Source: an uncultured Haemophilus sp.
Lineage (GTDB): Bacteria; Pseudomonadota; Gammaproteobacteria; Enterobacterales; Pasteurellaceae
Direction: 5' to 3'
DNA: 58,096 bases
NCBI GenBank assembly: GCA_905205995.1
Contig: CAJLFU010000010.1
Location: 1 to 58,096, forward strand
Shown piece by piece: positions 14,777 to 23,699 of this stretch. The translations under genes were made by a program, and so were the position numbers. The stretch's first letter is position 1, and every line of letters begins with the position of its first letter. Below the pieces are notes generated by a model that was not told the origin of the DNA, searched no databases, and was given only the letters and a program-made list of their open reading frames with translations.

Positions 14777-16732
14777 TTATTTATCTAATTGAACAGGGAA
14801 AAATAAGCTTAATGGACGTTTTCTCACAATTTGACAAACTTCATGCCAAATTGCCCACCAGCTGTCAATTTCCGTATTTAAAGAGCGCAGTGCGACCCAA
14901 AGTGTCAATGAAAAACTGACCATTAAATTCACTAAACCAATCAGCAACACAAAAGCAATGCATTGTAAAAAGAATGGATAGGCAAATTGTCCACTGACTG
15001 CACTATATCCTAAATTCGCTGATGAAAATGCAACATGACGAATATCTAACGGGAGATGAGTTAAATATCCCACTAAACCGGTAAGCCCAAGTAACATACC
15101 AAAACAGAAGTTACCAATAAGCGAGCCATAATTCTCATGCATATAATTAGCAAATTTAACGCGAGACTTCTCAGACATCAATTTTTTTAATAACGGATGT
15201 TGTGCTAAACGCATGCGCATATTCAAATAATTGCTACGATTATCAAAATAGCCAGAAATAATTCCGGAGCAGAATAACCATACACCTGCAATAGCTGCGA
15301 ACCATAAAGAACCATCTAAAGGATCAATACGGTGTAATTGATAGGCTATGTTCTCTGAATTCATCAATGGCTCACCTGTTTGATGTTGATAAACAAAAGC
15401 AATTAATGCCGCTAATCCCATAGCAACTACTACATTGCCTAAAACGGCCACGCTTTGGGAACGAAATACATCCACTAATAATTGGGCTAATTTCATATTT
15501 AATGTTTTGCCTTGTGGATTTTTCTCTACTGCCTCAGCAAAACGAGCAGCTGTCATGGCTGGCTGTTTGGTTGCAACCGTGAAATGCAACATAAAGATCA
15601 CCATAAAACCGAAGCCGTAATTTAAACCTTCGGCAAGACCTTTCCAGACTTTATCATCAATAATGCTGCCTAAATAGGTTTTAAATAACGCCATTAGTGC
15701 AATCAATGCACCACCACCTGCCGCAGAGTAAAACATTGCCCAATACTCTTTTTTATCTCGAGTAATGTAATGCTCACCGTGGTCCCCAGCATTCTGCGTA
15801 ACACTACGAGCAATTAATCCTGAGCTTTGTTTCCATAGTCGGGAAATACTATGTCGCTCTGCAGCTGCACGGGCAAAACAACCCGTTAATAACAATATTC
15901 GACGCGGTAAATAGCGATTTGAAACAAAAATTGCCATCAACGTTTCTAATCGTTCTAAAGTCTGGGAAAGACGTTCTAATAAATACGCTGTATTTAAGGA
16001 AGACCCCACTACTGCCCCACGTTTCTGTAAGCCAATAATCAATGCCTTACATTGATCAAACATTACCTGTAAATGGCTATCATCAAAATCTATTGATTGG
16101 CGACGCGCCTGTAACCAATTCACCACTTCATGGTGCAATGCCACAAAAGGGGAATCTGCATTCAACAAAGAGGGCTCCATTCGCATCAGCTCAGGATCCA
16201 TATCTTCAGCCGCAATCCAAATTGAAAGCATTTCAATAGCAAATAACCCTTCACTTTCAATATGATTTTTTAAGCGTTCACGATCTTTGGGCTCAGTATA
16301 ACGGGCCAAAACGCCAAATACGCCTCGCCACGTTTTTAAAGGAACGGCATCAATCCAGCGTGCATCATTTTTATCGCTAAACAATAAATAAAAAATATCA
16401 CGTAAATCATTAATATCTTTAAACGAGGGGTTAAAACGCTCATAAATACGCGTTTTCATTTCTTGCCCAAAACCGCCACGCGTAAGAATACCGCTACTAA
16501 TAAACAACGGGTAAAGACGTAAACCACATAACCAACCACATAATAATTTCGAAACAGAACAGCCTAATTCTTTATCGTTCTTTAAGATAAACTTAAACAA
16601 ATGCAAGGTTGGAGAAATTTTTTCTGTGGGGCTATTACGTAATAATTGGCACAGCCCTTCCACAAGACCAAAGGCATCATTTTCCTCGACTTTATTACGC
16701 AAAAATTGCGGTAAAGTATCAGGTTTTATCAT
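14777..16732 (-). CDS. Gcr-family membrane protein (annotated 'site-specific recombinase')
   Basis: A 651-residue protein of the family named after the gonococcal gene gcr, usually labelled site-specific recombinase. What I see is an N-terminal helical soluble region of about 325 residues followed by several hydrophobic segments (for example MFYSAAGGGALIALMALF, GFGFMVIFMLHFTVA, VLGNVVVAMGLAALIAFVY, NFCFGMLLGLTGLVGYL, CIAFVLLIGLVNLMVSF). I see no serine- or tyrosine-recombinase catalytic pattern. Membrane location is well supported; the recombinase label is not. Real function is unknown. It is a single-gene unit with its own uptake-sequence terminator. Confidence 0.75.
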   Translation of the reverse strand: MIKPDTLPQFLRNKVEENDAFGLVEGLCQLLRNSPTEKISPTLHLFKFILKNDKELGCSVSKLLCGWLCGLRLYPLFISSGILTRGGFGQEMKTRIYERFNPSFKDINDLRDIFYLLFSDKNDARWIDAVPLKTWRGVFGVLARYTEPKDRERLKNHIESEGLFAIEMLSIWIAAEDMDPELMRMEPSLLNADSPFVALHHEVVNWLQARRQSIDFDDSHLQVMFDQCKALIIGLQKRGAVVGSSLNTAYLLERLSQTLERLETLMAIFVSNRYLPRRILLLTGCFARAAAERHSISRLWKQSSGLIARSVTQNAGDHGEHYITRDKKEYWAMFYSAAGGGALIALMALFKTYLGSIIDDKVWKGLAEGLNYGFGFMVIFMLHFTVATKQPAMTAARFAEAVEKNPQGKTLNMKLAQLLVDVFRSQSVAVLGNVVVAMGLAALIAFVYQHQTGEPLMNSENIAYQLHRIDPLDGSLWFAAIAGVWLFCSGIISGYFDNRSNYLNMRMRLAQHPLLKKLMSEKSRVKFANYMHENYGSLIGNFCFGMLLGLTGLVGYLTHLPLDIRHVAFSSANLGYSAVSGQFAYPFFLQCIAFVLLIGLVNLMVSFSLTLWVALRSLNTEIDSWWAIWHEVCQIVRKRPLSLFFPVQLDK

Positions 16733-16841
16733 GCTTTCCCCCCATATCGTTTATATTCAAAAGCGAGACATTATACAGCTCTGTTGGATAAAGTAAAAGT
16801 GAGCGGAAAAGTGCGGTTAATTTTGAAAGAGTTTTAAAAGA

Positions 16842-16867
16842 AAAGGCGTATGCTTCCATACGCCTTT
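16842..16867 (-). terminator. Terminator of the afu operon
   Basis: AAAGGCGTATG, a 4-base loop, CATACGCCTTT; on the minus strand it ends in a T-rich run ten bases after the afuC stop. Confidence 0.85.
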
Positions 16868-16876
16868 AAATTGATA

Positions 16877-17929
16877 TTATTTCTCTTTCTTCAGCAAGAA
16901 AATGCCTTGTTCAGAGAAATTCACATAAGCTTGTTTGAGATCAGCATTGAAGTCTTCAGGTTTAGTGTTAATGAGCAATTCTTTGCCAGCCCAAATCGCC
17001 ACCACTTCCCAGTGATTACCCATATAGACCGCACTCTTAATTTCACATTGTTGTGCGGCCTCGCCTTCTGCTTTTAAGTAAATCGCTTCAGGGCGAACAC
17101 CTACTAAACATTCGCCATCCGATAAATTAAATTGCGCAGCATTACTTAATGGTAATTTGTAACCATTCACATCAATGGTGTTATTTTCCAATTTACCTTC
17201 AAAGATGCTCGATTCGCCCATGAAGTTTGCAAGGAATAAAGAATTTGGACGCAAATAAAGCTCTTTTGCTGGTGCTTTTTGCATGATTTTACCTTTATTC
17301 ATGACGATAACTTCATCGGATACCGCAAACGCTTCAGTTTGGTCATGAGTCACATAAAGTGAGGTAATGCCTAAACTTTGTTGCAGTTCACGAATTTTCT
17401 CACGCATAGAACGACGTAAGTTTGCATCTAAGTTACTTAATGGCTCATCAAAAAGTAATACTTTCGGTTTTAACACTAACGCACGCGCTAAAGCGACACG
17501 TTGTTGTTGACCACCTGAAATCTGATCCACAAAACGATCTTCAAACCCCGCTAAGTCAACCAACTCTAACGCTTCTTTTACACGTTTAGCTCGTTCTTCT
17601 TTTCCCACACCTTGCATACGTAAACCATAGCCCACGTTATCGCCAATACTCATATGTGGGAACAAAGCGTAAGATTGGAATACGATACAAATATCACGAT
17701 TTTGAATAGATGATTTGGTTACATCTTCACCATCAATAAAAATTTGACCTGAAGTTGGATTTTCTAAGCCTGCCACCAAACGTAACACAGTGGTTTTACC
17801 ACAACCAGATGGCCCTAATAAGGTCACCATGGTGCCACGTTTAATGGTTAAATCTAAATTATCAATGACTGTGGATTTACCAAAAGATTTAGTGATATTT
17901 TTTAATACTAAGAAATCATTATTACTCAT
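16877..17929 (-). CDS. afuC: AfuC, ATPase of the AfuABC transporter (FbpC-like)
   Basis: Cytoplasmic ABC ATPase, 350 residues: Walker A GPSGCGKTT (39-47), signature ISGGQQQR (137-144), Walker B VLLFDEPLSNLD (157-168), H195, and a C-terminal regulatory domain from about 240. It groups with the FbpC/PotA-like ATPases and was historically called ferric-ion transport. In A. pleuropneumoniae the homologous AfuABC was shown to import hexose and heptose phosphates rather than iron, and the binding proteins upstream keep the residues for that. It follows afuB after 24 bases and ends the unit at a hairpin. Confidence 0.88.
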   Translation of the reverse strand: MSNNDFLVLKNITKSFGKSTVIDNLDLTIKRGTMVTLLGPSGCGKTTVLRLVAGLENPTSGQIFIDGEDVTKSSIQNRDICIVFQSYALFPHMSIGDNVGYGLRMQGVGKEERAKRVKEALELVDLAGFEDRFVDQISGGQQQRVALARALVLKPKVLLFDEPLSNLDANLRRSMREKIRELQQSLGITSLYVTHDQTEAFAVSDEVIVMNKGKIMQKAPAKELYLRPNSLFLANFMGESSIFEGKLENNTIDVNGYKLPLSNAAQFNLSDGECLVGVRPEAIYLKAEGEAAQQCEIKSAVYMGNHWEVVAIWAGKELLINTKPEDFNADLKQAYVNFSEQGIFLLKKEK

Positions 17930-17953
17930 AATATTTACCTACAACTTAACGAG

Positions 17954-20011
17954 TTAATTCATTTTTTTCGCTTTAGAACGGGAAATTCGGGTATCACCCA
18001 CAATCCAGTCAAAGAATAAAATAATGGCCATCATCACGATGATTAAAATCGAACCGTATGCGATAGCAACACCATATTCACCGTCTTCTACACGGTTTAA
18101 AATATAGGCTGTTGCCACACGTGTATCAGCGGTTACTAAGAAGATAATCGCACTCACGGTAGTCATCGCACGAACGAAGCTGGTGACCAATGCAGAAAGT
18201 AAAGCTGGTTTTAACAATGGTAAAACGATAAACCACAAGGTTTTCCATGAGCTACCTTTTAAAGAAAGAGACGCTTCATCGAGTGATTTATCTAATTGAC
18301 CAAGACCAGCAATGGCTGCACGCATACCGATTGGTAAATCACGCATGACCATTGAGATGATCACGATGATGCTAGTACCCGTAATGTAAAGCGGCGCATT
18401 GTTAAAGGCTAAAATATAAGATACTCCTGCAACGGTTCCTGGTACGGCGAAGCAAAGCATGGTTAAAAACTCAAGGGATTTTTTACCTTGGAAATCTTTA
18501 CGCACCACAATATACGCAATTAATAAACCGAAAAGTGCGGTCAATGGTGCGGCAATTCCTGCATAAATTAAGGTATTAATCAATGATGGCCATGCCCCAT
18601 CACTTAAGCCTTGTCCGAATAACATCGCATAGTTTTTCAAGGTTAAGGTGTAATCTACCCCCCAGTTTACGGTGAAACTACCGTAGAAAATACTGCCGTA
18701 TAACGCTAAGTTAAAGAGTACCCAGAAACCAAGCATACCGATGATGGTATATTTCAAGCCGGTTGGTAAATCTTGTACATCACCACGATAGGATTTACCT
18801 GAAACGGTCACATAGGAGCGATTACCAATCCAAATATATTGGATGATAAATACGGCTAATGAGAAGATTAAAAGCATAGAACCTAACGTACTTGCTGAAG
18901 CATAATCTAATTGTGAGCCTGCGATATAGAAGTAGATTTGTGTCGCGATTACGTCAAAGCTACCGCCCAGTACTAATGGGTTACTAAAGTCTGCTAAGGA
19001 TTGGATAAACACGATTAAGAATGAGTTTGCCAATGCCGGACGTAGTAATGGGAAAATGATATTGAAGAATGTTTGGTAACGATTTGCACGTAAGGTGTAA
19101 GACGCTTCTTCAATTGATGGATGAACAGATTTTAATGCCCCATCTAAAATCATGAATGAAATCGGTGCAAAAGCAAGAATCTGTGCAATGGCAATCCCGT
19201 TGAAACCGTATAACCAGTTATGGTTCTCAAATCCAAATGTTGTGGATAAGAACTCAGTCACATAACCAGAACGGCCAAGCATTAATGTTACCCCTAAGCC
19301 CACAACGAATGGTGGAGTTACAATTGGTAAAATAGAGAAAATTTTACCAATGAATGCCGTTCTACGTGCAATGCGAGTGGTATAAAGTGCAAATGCTAAA
19401 CCGAAAATCGTTGATACGATACCTACAAAGCCAGATAAGAATAACGAGTTACTAATAACACGTACAATATAGCTTTGAGTCAGAATTCTCATCACTTGTT
19501 GTGGTGCAAAGGTATCACCGTCATAGAACATAGACACAAAGATGGCCAATGTTGGATAAACGATGAAGAAGAAAATTAATAAGATAATGCAAAGTAAAGA
19601 GGCAATAATAAATTTATCCCCTTGCATTACTTTTAATTTGGCAAAGGAAAACGTGGCCAATGCAGTTAAACTCGCGATCAACACAATCACAGAATAACCC
19701 ATGCTGACTTTATAAATTGTCGCACTGACAAAGATAAACAATGTCGCAGCAGCAACAAGATAAAGCTCAGCTTTTGCTTGCGTATCCTTCGGTAATTTAA
19801 GAAGTGGTATCAAACCGTATAAAAGAACCGGTAAAAACCATAATGCCGTAATATTTAACGAAGACCACCCCATTGCACCTAAGTATTCATCGCTTGTACT
19901 TTCAAACAAGCCATAATCTAATGCTTGGGAAGGCAGAATAAGAAATGCAATAACTGCAAGAATTATCCAAAAATTGGCAGATTGGATAATAGGAAGTTTA
20001 TTTGCGTTCAT
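17954..20011 (-). CDS. afuB: AfuB, fused two-domain permease of the AfuABC transporter
   Basis: Inner-membrane permease of 685 residues built of two binding-protein-dependent transport domains in one chain, like FbpB but longer. EAA-type coupling loops are visible in both halves (SIEEASYTLRANRYQTFFNIIFP and SLDEASLSLKGSSWKTLWFIVLP). The extra length is an N-terminal extension with several helices (up to about residue 130) before the first transport domain. I use the ATG at 20011, with AGG six bases upstream; an ATG 12 bases earlier overlaps that ribosome site. It lies between afuA and afuC and presumably receives substrate from one or more of the three AfuA-like proteins in this window. Confidence 0.88.
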   Translation of the reverse strand: MNANKLPIIQSANFWIILAVIAFLILPSQALDYGLFESTSDEYLGAMGWSSLNITALWFLPVLLYGLIPLLKLPKDTQAKAELYLVAAATLFIFVSATIYKVSMGYSVIVLIASLTALATFSFAKLKVMQGDKFIIASLLCIILLIFFFIVYPTLAIFVSMFYDGDTFAPQQVMRILTQSYIVRVISNSLFLSGFVGIVSTIFGLAFALYTTRIARRTAFIGKIFSILPIVTPPFVVGLGVTLMLGRSGYVTEFLSTTFGFENHNWLYGFNGIAIAQILAFAPISFMILDGALKSVHPSIEEASYTLRANRYQTFFNIIFPLLRPALANSFLIVFIQSLADFSNPLVLGGSFDVIATQIYFYIAGSQLDYASASTLGSMLLIFSLAVFIIQYIWIGNRSYVTVSGKSYRGDVQDLPTGLKYTIIGMLGFWVLFNLALYGSIFYGSFTVNWGVDYTLTLKNYAMLFGQGLSDGAWPSLINTLIYAGIAAPLTALFGLLIAYIVVRKDFQGKKSLEFLTMLCFAVPGTVAGVSYILAFNNAPLYITGTSIIVIISMVMRDLPIGMRAAIAGLGQLDKSLDEASLSLKGSSWKTLWFIVLPLLKPALLSALVTSFVRAMTTVSAIIFLVTADTRVATAYILNRVEDGEYGVAIAYGSILIIVMMAIILFFDWIVGDTRISRSKAKKMN

Positions 20012-20077
20012 ACAACCTCGCATAAAAGAAAAAAGCGAAATAATATAATAGCTATTATTTCGCTATGTACACATCAT

Positions 20078-21115
20078 TTATTTTGCTAATTTAACATCAT
20101 CAACCCATTTGGTGATCAAACGTTTACGTAAATCACTTGAGCCGTATTTGTCAAAATCATAATTAATTAAATTGATGGATTTAAAATCGAGCGCATAAGG
20201 CGATTGTTCAGCGGTACTATTGGTTAAAATAGAATACGCTTCCCCTTTTTTCCAGGTTAACTCTTGCGCTTCTTTTGATAACGCCCAATCCACAAATAAT
20301 TTCGCATTTTCAAGGTTTCTTGCACCTTTAATAATGCTTACGCCACCAATTTCATAGCCTGTACCTTCGCAAGGTACGACTAATTCCACTGGTGCACCTT
20401 TCGCTTTCTCTAAAGAATATTCATGTAAAAAACCAATTCCGATTGCGGTTTCACCACGTGCCGTATTACGGGTTGCCGTGTTACCAGATTTTGTATATTG
20501 GGAAACGTTTTTATTGAGTTCTTTGAGATATTTGAATGCTTCATCTTCACCCCAAAGTTGGATATAGGTCGCTAACTGAGTATAACCCGTTCCAGAACTT
20601 TGTGGATCGGCTGCTTGGATCTCATTACGATAAGCTGGATCAGCTAGATCTTTCCAACATTTTGGTGTTGGTAAATTAAGCTTTTTCAAACGCTCAGGAT
20701 TGATACCAAAACCTAATACACCGAGATAAATCGCTGAAGAATAGTTGCCTTTAATTTTAGCAGGATCTCTAAACTGCTCAGGAATTTGTGCGAGATTTGG
20801 TGACTTATACGCTTCAAGTAAGCCCATTTCACCCGCTTGAGAATGAGGATCAAGCGTACCGCCATACCATACATCCCCTTGAGGGTTAGCTTTTTCAGCA
20901 TCAATTTTGGCTAAAATTGTGCCTGTGCCACCACGGATAAAACTAGTTTTGATACCATATTTTTTCTCAAAAGCCATGGTTTCTTGCTCGCACATCGTAT
21001 TTTGTGCACTACAATAAACAACTAAACGGCCTTCTGCTGCTGATGCGTGAGAGCTCAGTAACACGCCACCAAATACAACACCAGAAAGTGCTAAAGCAAC
21101 GTTAGACATTTTCAT
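20078..21115 (-). CDS. AfuA-like periplasmic binding protein, second tandem copy
   Basis: Periplasmic binding protein of 345 residues with a signal peptide (about 1-26, SSHASA). It is a clear paralogue of the upstream copy at 21238-22278 (GRLVVYCSA, PCEGTGY, GGVSI.KGARN, INYDF.KYG and the same C-terminus KLAK). At the positions equivalent to the A. pleuropneumoniae AfuA sugar contacts (H205, D206, E229 mature, from memory) it has H231, E232 and E255, so one Asp is replaced by Glu. It should still bind a phosphorylated sugar, perhaps with another preference. It is the copy nearest afuB; an uptake-sequence hairpin separates it from the other copy. AGGAGTG precedes the ATG. Confidence 0.85.
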   Translation of the reverse strand: MKMSNVALALSGVVFGGVLLSSHASAAEGRLVVYCSAQNTMCEQETMAFEKKYGIKTSFIRGGTGTILAKIDAEKANPQGDVWYGGTLDPHSQAGEMGLLEAYKSPNLAQIPEQFRDPAKIKGNYSSAIYLGVLGFGINPERLKKLNLPTPKCWKDLADPAYRNEIQAADPQSSGTGYTQLATYIQLWGEDEAFKYLKELNKNVSQYTKSGNTATRNTARGETAIGIGFLHEYSLEKAKGAPVELVVPCEGTGYEIGGVSIIKGARNLENAKLFVDWALSKEAQELTWKKGEAYSILTNSTAEQSPYALDFKSINLINYDFDKYGSSDLRKRLITKWVDDVKLAK

Positions 21116-21193
21116 TGGTTCACTCCTGTGTCTTTATAAAAATAAGATGAGTTGGCACTCATCGTAGTAACCCATCTTGTGGGTTTAAAATGC

Positions 21194-21232
21194 AAAGTGC
21201 GGTCAAAATTTCTCTGTTTTTAACCGCACTTT
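21194..21232. terminator. Paired uptake-sequence hairpin between the two afuA genes
   Basis: AAAGTGCGGTCAAAA and TTTTAACCGCACTTT flank an 8-base loop, six bases after the stop of the first afuA (minus strand). It should end or reduce transcription into the second copy and afuBC, giving excess binding protein. Confidence 0.7.
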
Positions 21233-21237
21233 AAACA

Positions 21238-22278
21238 TTATTTCGCTAATTTAACGTCTTGAACCCATTTTTCAATTAAGGCTTTGCGTTGTTCGGTTGC
21301 ACCGTATTTTTCAAAGTCATAATTGATCAGGTTAAGTTTATTTGGATCAAACGCAGTTGGCGATTGTTCCGCTGTGGTGTTGGTTAAGATTTGTAAAGAA
21401 TCACCTTGTTTCCACGCTAACTCTTGACCTTCTTTAGATAATGCCCAATCCACGAATAATTTTGCGTTATCGATGTTACGCGCACCTTTTAAGATACTCA
21501 CGCCACCTAACTCGTAGCCTGTACCTTCACAAGGCACCACTAATTCCAACGGCGCACCTTGACGTTTTTCAAGTGCGTAATCGTGTAAGAAACCGATACC
21601 TACCGCAGTTTCACCACGTGCTGCATTACGAGATGGGGTTACACCTGATTTGGTGTATTGAGATACGTTTGGATGTAATGCTTTTAAGAAATCAAAGGCT
21701 TTCTCTTCGCCCCAAAGTTGAACGAAAGTTGCCAATGCGGTGTAAGCTGTACCCGCACTTTGTGGGTCAGCAATTTGCACTTCGCCTTTTAAGCGAGGAT
21801 CGGTTAAATCTTTCCAGCATTTTGGTACTTCTTTAATGCCTAATTTAGCTAAACGCTCGGTATTCACACCAAAACCTAAGATACCCATGTAAATAGCAGA
21901 TACATAATGTCCTTTGGTTTTCGCTGGATCACGGAAACGTTCTACGATTTCATCAATGTGTTTAGATTTATAAGGTTCGATTAAGCCTAATTCAGCCGCT
22001 TGTGCTTGAGGGTCGAATGTACCACCAAACCATACGTCTGCTTGCGGGTTATTTTTTTCTGCTTCAACTTTTGCGAAAGTACTGCCTGAACCGTTGCGAA
22101 TAAATGAAGTTTTCACATCATATTTTTCGCCAAAGGCTTTCGTTGTCGTTTCACAAAGAATGTTGGTCGCACTACAATACACCACCAAACGCCCTTGAGC
22201 ATTGACAGCAGATGATGTCATTAAACCTGCAGCTAAAAGTGCGGTTGAAATTGAGAGAGAAATTTTATTCATTTTCAT
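21238..22278 (-). CDS. afuA: AfuA, sugar-phosphate binding protein, first tandem copy
   Basis: Periplasmic binding protein, 346 residues, signal peptide 1-27 (SSAVNA). It lies next to udk and dcd as in H. influenzae. If cleaved after residue 27, H232, D233 and E256 become 205, 206 and 229, exactly the numbers I recall for the sugar-contacting residues of A. pleuropneumoniae AfuA, which binds glucose-6-, fructose-6- and sedoheptulose-7-phosphate. This makes sugar phosphate a better guess than ferric iron; the Fe ligands of FbpA (paired tyrosines) are absent. It is first in the afu unit, with AGGAGTG before the ATG and a CRP-like site about 80 bases upstream. Roughly 60% of residues look identical to the second copy. 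Confidence 0.9.
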   Translation of the reverse strand: MKMNKISLSISTALLAAGLMTSSAVNAQGRLVVYCSATNILCETTTKAFGEKYDVKTSFIRNGSGSTFAKVEAEKNNPQADVWFGGTFDPQAQAAELGLIEPYKSKHIDEIVERFRDPAKTKGHYVSAIYMGILGFGVNTERLAKLGIKEVPKCWKDLTDPRLKGEVQIADPQSAGTAYTALATFVQLWGEEKAFDFLKALHPNVSQYTKSGVTPSRNAARGETAVGIGFLHDYALEKRQGAPLELVVPCEGTGYELGGVSILKGARNIDNAKLFVDWALSKEGQELAWKQGDSLQILTNTTAEQSPTAFDPNKLNLINYDFEKYGATEQRKALIEKWVQDVKLAK

Positions 22279-22349
22279 CGTACACTCCTCATAAATAACA
22301 CTGATGAAATAATAAAAACGAACACATCGTAAGCGAAAACGAAAAAAAT

Positions 22350-22371
22350 TTCCGTGAAGTACTTCACAAAT
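22350..22371. promoter_or_regulatory. CRP-like site upstream of afuA
   Basis: CGTGAAGTACTTCACA (22353-22368) is a perfect inverted repeat of GTGAAGT/ACTTCAC and matches TGTGA-N6-TCACA at 9 of 10 bases. It lies between divergent afuA and udk. Catabolite control fits a carbohydrate importer; no Fur-like box is visible here. Confidence 0.65.
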
Positions 22372-22464
22372 TTTAAAAATTAAAATAAAAAAAGAAAGGT
22401 GAATTTAAGCTGATTTTTCTTTATAATCCCAATAATTTTTACTTCCGTTTTTTGAGGACGTCCC

Positions 22465-23106
22465 ATGTCAAACTCATCTTGTATTATTATCGCCATCACT
22501 GGTGCATCCGCTTCAGGCAAAAGTTCCATCGCTTCTACCGTTCATAAAGAACTTTGCAACGAGTTAGGTTGCCAAGAAATTGGGATTATTGCTGAAGACA
22601 GTTACTATAAAGATCAAAGCCATTTAGAGATGAGTGAGCGCATAAAAACAAACTATGACCATCCCAATTCAATGGATAGAGATTTACTCATTCAACACTT
22701 AAAAGACTTAAAAAACGGAACCGCCGTAGATATTCCTGTCTATAGTTATGTTGATCACACCAGAACAGGCGAAACCAAACACTTCACCCCGAAAAAAATT
22801 GTGATTTTAGAAGGCATCTTATTGCTTACTGATGAGCGAGTTCGCCAATTAGCCGATATTTCTGTATTCGTGGATACCCCATCAGATATTTGTTTTATCC
22901 GTCGTTTACAACGTGATATGGAAGAACGTGGCCGTTCATTACAATCTGTTATTGACCAATACCGCGCAACCGTTCGTCCAATGTTCTTACAATTTATTGA
23001 GCCATCCAAACAATATGCAGATATCGTGATTCCTCGCGGTGGTAAAAACCGTATTGCAATTAATATGTTAAAAGCTCAAATTCTTCATTTATTAAACGAA
23101 AAATAG
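22465..23106 (+). CDS. udk: Uridine kinase
   Basis: Phosphorylates uridine and cytidine to UMP and CMP in pyrimidine salvage. Its 213 residues equal the E. coli length. P-loop GASASGKSSIA (14-24), EDSYYKD (43-49), NYDHPNSMD (62-70) and the lid region FIRRLQRDMEERGRS are all present. It is divergent from afuA and eight bases before dcd; the four genes udk-dcd-asmA-like-efflux follow each other closely and may be one unit. Confidence 0.96.
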   Translation: MSNSSCIIIAITGASASGKSSIASTVHKELCNELGCQEIGIIAEDSYYKDQSHLEMSERIKTNYDHPNSMDRDLLIQHLKDLKNGTAVDIPVYSYVDHTRTGETKHFTPKKIVILEGILLLTDERVRQLADISVFVDTPSDICFIRRLQRDMEERGRSLQSVIDQYRATVRPMFLQFIEPSKQYADIVIPRGGKNRIAINMLKAQILHLLNEK

Positions 23107-23114
23107 GAAAAATC

Positions 23115-23696
23115 ATGCGTCTTTGCGATACCGATATCGAACGCTATCTAGATGATGGCATTATTTCTTTAACGCCTCGTCCTGACAACGACAAAATCAA
23201 TGGTGCAACCATCGATGTGCGTTTAGGCAATTCATTTCGCGTATTTCGTGAACATTCAGCCCCATATATTGATTTAAGTGGCCCGAAAGAAGAAGTGTCA
23301 GCTCAACTTGAATCGGTGATGAGTGATGAGATCATTATCGGTGATGATGAGGCTTTCTTCTTACACCCGGGTATGTTGGCGCTAGCGACCACATTGGAGT
23401 CTGTGAAACTCCCTGCCAATATTATCGGTTGGTTAGATGGTCGCTCTTCACTTGCTCGTTTAGGGTTAATGGTACATGTTACCGCTCATCGTATCGACCC
23501 AGGTTGGGAAGGTAAAATTGTGTTGGAATTCTACAACTCCGGCAAATTACCTTTAGCATTGCGTCCTAATATGGTGATTGGAGCATTAAGTTTCGAAGTG
23601 TTAAGCGGCCCGGCAGCGCGCCCTTACACCAGCCGTAAAGATGCCAAATATAAACATCAGCAAAATGCGGTGGCTAGCCGAATTAATGAGGACTAA
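23115..23696 (+). CDS. dcd: dCTP deaminase
   Basis: Converts dCTP to dUTP, the main route to dTTP. It has 193 residues as in E. coli, with the conserved core GWLDGRSSLARLGLMVHVTAHRIDPGWEGKIVLEFYN (active-site region about 110-146) and the C-terminal SGPAARPYTSRKDAKYKHQQNAV. It sits between udk (8-base gap) and the AsmA-like gene (3-base gap). Confidence 0.96.
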   Translation: MRLCDTDIERYLDDGIISLTPRPDNDKINGATIDVRLGNSFRVFREHSAPYIDLSGPKEEVSAQLESVMSDEIIIGDDEAFFLHPGMLALATTLESVKLPANIIGWLDGRSSLARLGLMVHVTAHRIDPGWEGKIVLEFYNSGKLPLALRPNMVIGALSFEVLSGPAARPYTSRKDAKYKHQQNAVASRINED

Positions 23697-23699
23697 TCT

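Noticed and set aside
16877..22278. A second ferric iron transporter
   Set aside because: The binding proteins lack the paired tyrosines of FbpA, keep sugar-phosphate contact residues, and the upstream region shows a CRP-like rather than a Fur-like site.
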